This document shows positions 4,352-6,888 of a stretch of 6,888 bases of DNA, in pieces. Origin of the DNA: an uncultured Lachnospiraceae bacterium. GTDB lineage: Bacteria > Bacillota > Clostridia > Lachnospirales > Lachnospiraceae. Below the pieces are notes generated by a model. It did not search any database and was not told where the DNA came from. It was given only the letters and a program-made list of their open reading frames with translations. A program made the translations under genes and the position numbers. Location of the stretch: assembly GCA_937885345.1 (NCBI GenBank), contig CAKZZH010000015.1:1-6888 (forward strand). Direction: 5' to 3'. How positions within the stretch are numbered: position 1 is the first letter of the stretch; each line of letters starts with the position of its first letter.

Positions 4352-6888
4352 TTACTTCTCCTCGCCGAATCTGAATTTTCTGATCACAACGAATGCAAGT
4401 GCTGCAATTACAAGAACTGCGCCGGCTATAGGAGCAACAGGAAGTGCAGAACCTGTAGTAACATCGGTCGCGCCGTTTGTTGTATCGGAATCGTTTGTTG
4501 TATCGGAATCGTTTGTTGTATCGGAATCGTTTGTAGTATTGGAATCGTCTGTAATATCGGAATCGTTTGTAGTATCTGCATTCTCGCCATATGCAACATT
4601 TGCAAGTGTTACGATATAATCAGATGCATGTTCCATTTCAAACGCTGCCTTGCCTTCATCGGATACTGTGGCAACACCTACAGATTCAAATACCTTGCTT
4701 GAAGGATTGAAATACCACATTCTAACTAAGTCGCCAGCCTTAAACTTAGATGAAACATCAAGTGTAACCTCAGCCTTTCCGGGAAGAATTCCGTCGTAAG
4801 CAAAGCTGATTCCGAGATATTCACTTTCCTTAAGGCTTAATCCGTCAGTTGCAGCGCTTGCAACATCATTAGTAGAATTGCTGCCTATACTTACCACAGG
4901 TGTAAAATCAACCGGGTTTGTTATCGAAGAGAAGTTCCACTGAACTTTCTCGGAAACAACAACCATTCCAACACCGGCATCCTTCGCTGCTGTAAATACA
5001 TCCTTGGATACTTCGGCATCAACAGCCTCAGTAAGGTCTACGGCAACTACATCTCCGGATGCAGCAGAAGCGATAGCAGCTGTAACATCAGCAGTAATAT
5101 CAGCTGTTGTAGCCTCTGAAGTTGCGGTAACAAGTACTGCATCAGAAGCAGTCTTTGTATACTGATAGATATCCATTATTGCACTGTCGGTTACGAAGAA
5201 GAAATAGATCGTCTCGGGATATGTTCCGCTTATATCGTATCCGCAGTTAAGAATCGTTCCGTCTGAAAGAGTGATCACATAATCGTAAGAAATGTTATCT
5301 GTCTCTCTGGTTAATGTAATATCCCATGTAGCACCCTCAAGTAAGGTAGCATATGAATCAACCCAGTCAGCATTGTAAAGGAAATCGTTACCTACATACT
5401 TTACATTTGCATAATCAGTTCCCCATCCCCAGTTATCGGATCTGAGAGCAAGATACTCTGAATAGCCCTCAGTCATGCCGGGATTAGATGTTCCGTCCGT
5501 ATACATATTGGTAAATATGATTGTAGGAGAATTATAAACAGCCTTTCCGCTCACATCCGTCTGAGTAATGCTGATATTATATGTACTGCCTACTTTAAGA
5601 GCATAAGCCTTGCTCCAATCAAGCCACCATCCGCTGTCAATCTCTTCATCATATGAACTGTCGACAGTTTCTTTTGTCCCTTCGACTACGGTTCTTGTAC
5701 CGATCTCAAGAGTTCCCGTCTTGGTAGCGCTTACGGTAACATCAAGTGTAGACTCTACGCCGTCTGCTGTTGCTGTAATTGTAGCGCTGCCTGCTGAAAC
5801 TGCTGTAATGGTTCCGTCGGAAGAAACCTTAACAACATCCTCATTCGAAGAAGTATATGTTACCTCAGGATATGTTGCATTTGAAGGTGAAACGGAAGCG
5901 GTAAGCTTAGCACTTCCCTTAGCGGGGTCGCCAAGAACAAGTGCGTTGTTTCCGGTAAGAACAACCTTAGTTACTGCAACCTTATTAACCGTATACTCAA
6001 CATCTGATGTCTTATTACCTACAGTTACCGTAACCTTAGCCGTTCCGGGAGCAACAGCGGTAACAACACCGGCGCTGTTTACTGTAAGAATATCTTCGTT
6101 TGAAGAAACATATGTAGCGGTTGTATCATCCGTCGTATTTGTAGGATTGTATGTAACTGTGATTATATCTGTTGAACCAACTTCAATGGTATTTGAAGCA
6201 GCCTTGGCTGTGATGCTTTCAAGAGGAAAAGTCTCATTTGTTACAGTAACAGTAACGGTATCTGAAACCTCGCCAACCTTTGCCGTGATCGTAGCTGTTC
6301 CCGGCGCTACTGCGGTTACAACACCGTCTTCAACGGTTGCAACACTTTTATTTGAAGATGTCCAAACAACATCTGCATCAAGTCTTGCATTTGAAGGAGT
6401 GGTTGCAAGCGTAAGTGTCTTTGTCTTTCCCGTAAGAAGAGTAATTTCATCTTCCAACGAAAGAGCTGTAAGCTCTAAATTGTCTGTAAATGTAATATCA
6501 CTGAGGGTAGAAAGAGCACCGGTTGTAAGTGTTGAATAAAATGTATCGCCAAAATCCACTACAGATATTGTATACTTCCAAACAACCGTTATTTCGTCAT
6601 CATCTGCTGTTCCCTCTGTAATGGTAACATACACTGTGTCCCCATCTTTAACCAGGTTTGCAGTACAATCAAGTCCGTTCGGTCTTTCTCCAACAAGAGC
6701 TGCAAAACAATCATTATAAGATGTGTCAAATTCCTGAACAAGTATTTCACTCTTTGCAGCATCGCCGCTATCGTTAAAAGTTTTTTCACCGGAATTATAT
6801 CTCCAGAACCAGCCCCATAAATCCGATCTGAAACTAGTACATCATAAATTAAATAACTGGCACAAATAACAAATCTATGGTATAATAG
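4352..6888 (-). CDS. Large surface protein with repeated CBM-like modules, three Big_2 domains and a membrane anchor; 5' partial, frameshifted
   Basis: The frame is open from 6841 to TAA 4354-4352 (about 829 codons). Its only early start is GTG 6634, which falls inside a folded module and is not a real start. Modules in order: the C-terminal half of a carbohydrate-binding-like domain (FRSDLWGWFWRYN to about 6560); three Big_2 domains (about 6475-6239, 6232-5987, 5980-5723), each with an S-S-N core and a TAVxxGxA strand; a full copy of the same module (5659-5165; SGWWLDW and LALRSDNWGWG); a stalk domain of unknown family (about 5146-4595); a TNDSDT repeat linker; a transmembrane helix (4444-4382); and the short basic tail RKFRFGEEK. 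No LPxTG sorting motif is visible (the region reads TGSALPVAP), so it is probably held by its membrane helix. No catalytic domain is visible; one could lie beyond the right edge. Adding one T to the TTT run at 6833-6831 extends the frame to the window end as LYHRFVICASYLIYDVLV, which fits the missing part of the first module. Role inferred: attachment to plant polysaccharide beside a tethered arabinanase. Confidence 0.75.
4475..4577 (-). repeat. 18-bp tandem repeat coding the TNDSDT linker
   Basis: Five units of 18 bp (GTTTGTTGTATCGGAATC on the plus strand) lie at 4475-4492, 4493-4510, 4511-4528, 4529-4546 and 4547-4564, with a partial sixth. The first three units are identical at the DNA level and units 4 and 5 differ at a few positions. 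They encode a Thr/Asn/Asp/Ser linker just outside the membrane helix. The identical units suggest recent expansion and possible length variation between strains. Confidence 0.9.
5165..5659 (-). other. CBM-like module, complete copy
   Basis: About 165 residues, starting near SSYDEEIDSGWWLDW and ending near TIYFFFVTDSAIMDIYQY. It is rich in aromatic residues and beta-strand patterns, with the signature YLALRSDNWGWG followed by WVDSYATLLEGATWDITLTR and DYVITLSDGT. Modules of this look occur in secreted polysaccharide-degrading proteins of Lachnospiraceae and Ruminococcaceae (general recollection, unchecked). Exposed Trp residues suggest sugar stacking. The family was not identified by name. Confidence 0.55.
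5723..6475 (-). other. Three tandem Big_2 domains
   Basis: The domains run LTALSLEDEITLLTG to VTVTVTN, PLESITAKAASNTIEVG to DVEYTVNK, and VTKVVLTGNNALVLG to TLDVTVS. Each has a T-x-x-P-S/T-N or similar loop, an S-S-N core, a turn of the 'ATVEDGVVTAV' or 'LTVNSAGVVTAV' type, and 'PGTATITA' or a variant. Repeats 1 and 2 share an identical VVTAVAPGTA. Such domains usually act as rigid spacers or adhesion modules. Confidence 0.9.
6560..6888 (-). other. CBM-like module, second diverged copy, interrupted by a probable 1-base deletion
   Basis: FRSDLWGWFWRYN aligns with ALRSDNWGWGTDY of the complete copy at 5165-5659, and CFAALVGE and VYVTITEGT align with SYATLLEGA and WDITLTRET. Upstream of 6844 this frame is closed by TGA. 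The neighbouring frame is open to the window end and reads LYHRFVICASYLIYDVLV, resembling VYNSPTIIFTNMY of the other copy. One missing T in the run at 6833-6831 would explain the break. Confidence 0.55.

Noticed and set aside
5610..6539. 309-codon frame on the plus strand
   Set aside because: It lies wholly opposite the Big_2 and module-coding frame, is dominated by Val/Ser/Thr from antisense reading, and has no ribosome site or recognisable domain.
6589..6789. Minus-strand 66-codon frame starting MKKLLTIAAML, resembling a signal peptide
   Set aside because: It overlaps the surface-protein frame, which continues the module with FRSDLWGW and VYVTITEGT; the signal-like look is chance. Only its extension upstream of about 6833 probably belongs to the real gene.
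6857..6886. Plus-strand promoter-like CTGGCA, 18 bases, then TGG-TATAAT, pointing out of the window
   Set aside because: The match is good, but the stretch is more likely the interior of the frameshifted surface-protein gene on the other strand; nothing downstream can be seen to support it.

Overview
The window reads almost entirely on the minus strand and looks like a gut or rumen metagenome contig assembled from two unrelated bacterial genomes. Positions 1 to about 1600 are visibly GC-richer and encode most of a secreted Bacteroidales-type (Prevotella-like) M6 metalloprotease. Positions about 1620 to 6888 are AT-richer and encode secreted and surface proteins in the style of Lachnospiraceae (Butyrivibrio-like). 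These taxonomic labels are inferred from protein style and were not tested by a search.

The parts meet in a 9-bp-periodic GCA/GAT repeat at 1595-1617. There a reading frame for a small exported protein runs into the middle of the protease gene in a different frame, and the protease frame hits a stop (TAG, 1628-1626) just upstream. No intact gene spans the join. I read it as a chimeric assembly join over microhomology; a natural recombination is the less likely alternative.

Genes in transcription order (right to left): (1) 6888-4352, a large cell-surface protein, 5' end missing, with half of a carbohydrate-binding-like module, three Big_2 domains, a complete second copy of the module, a stalk domain, a TNDSDT-repeat linker and a C-terminal membrane anchor; (2) 4246-2252, a lipoprotein endo-alpha-1,5-L-arabinanase (GH43) with a long Thr/Glu/Lys/Asp linker and a C-terminal beta-barrel domain, followed by a clear hairpin terminator; (3) 2005 to about 1618, a small exported beta-rich protein with its own extended -10 promoter, frameshifted just after the signal peptide and cut off at the join; (4) 1619-3, the M6 protease fragment with Big_2 and OB-fold-like domains, running off the left edge.

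Genes 1 and 2 plausibly work together: the surface protein would hold plant cell-wall polysaccharide while the tethered GH43 cuts arabinan side chains of pectin. Two probable single-base homopolymer indels (GGG at 1919-1921, TTT at 6831-6833 on the minus strand) break genes 3 and 1. With the join, they suggest assembly or sequencing error should be excluded before any novelty is claimed. I found no RNA genes, CRISPR arrays, insertion sequences or recognisable new defence or mobile system.
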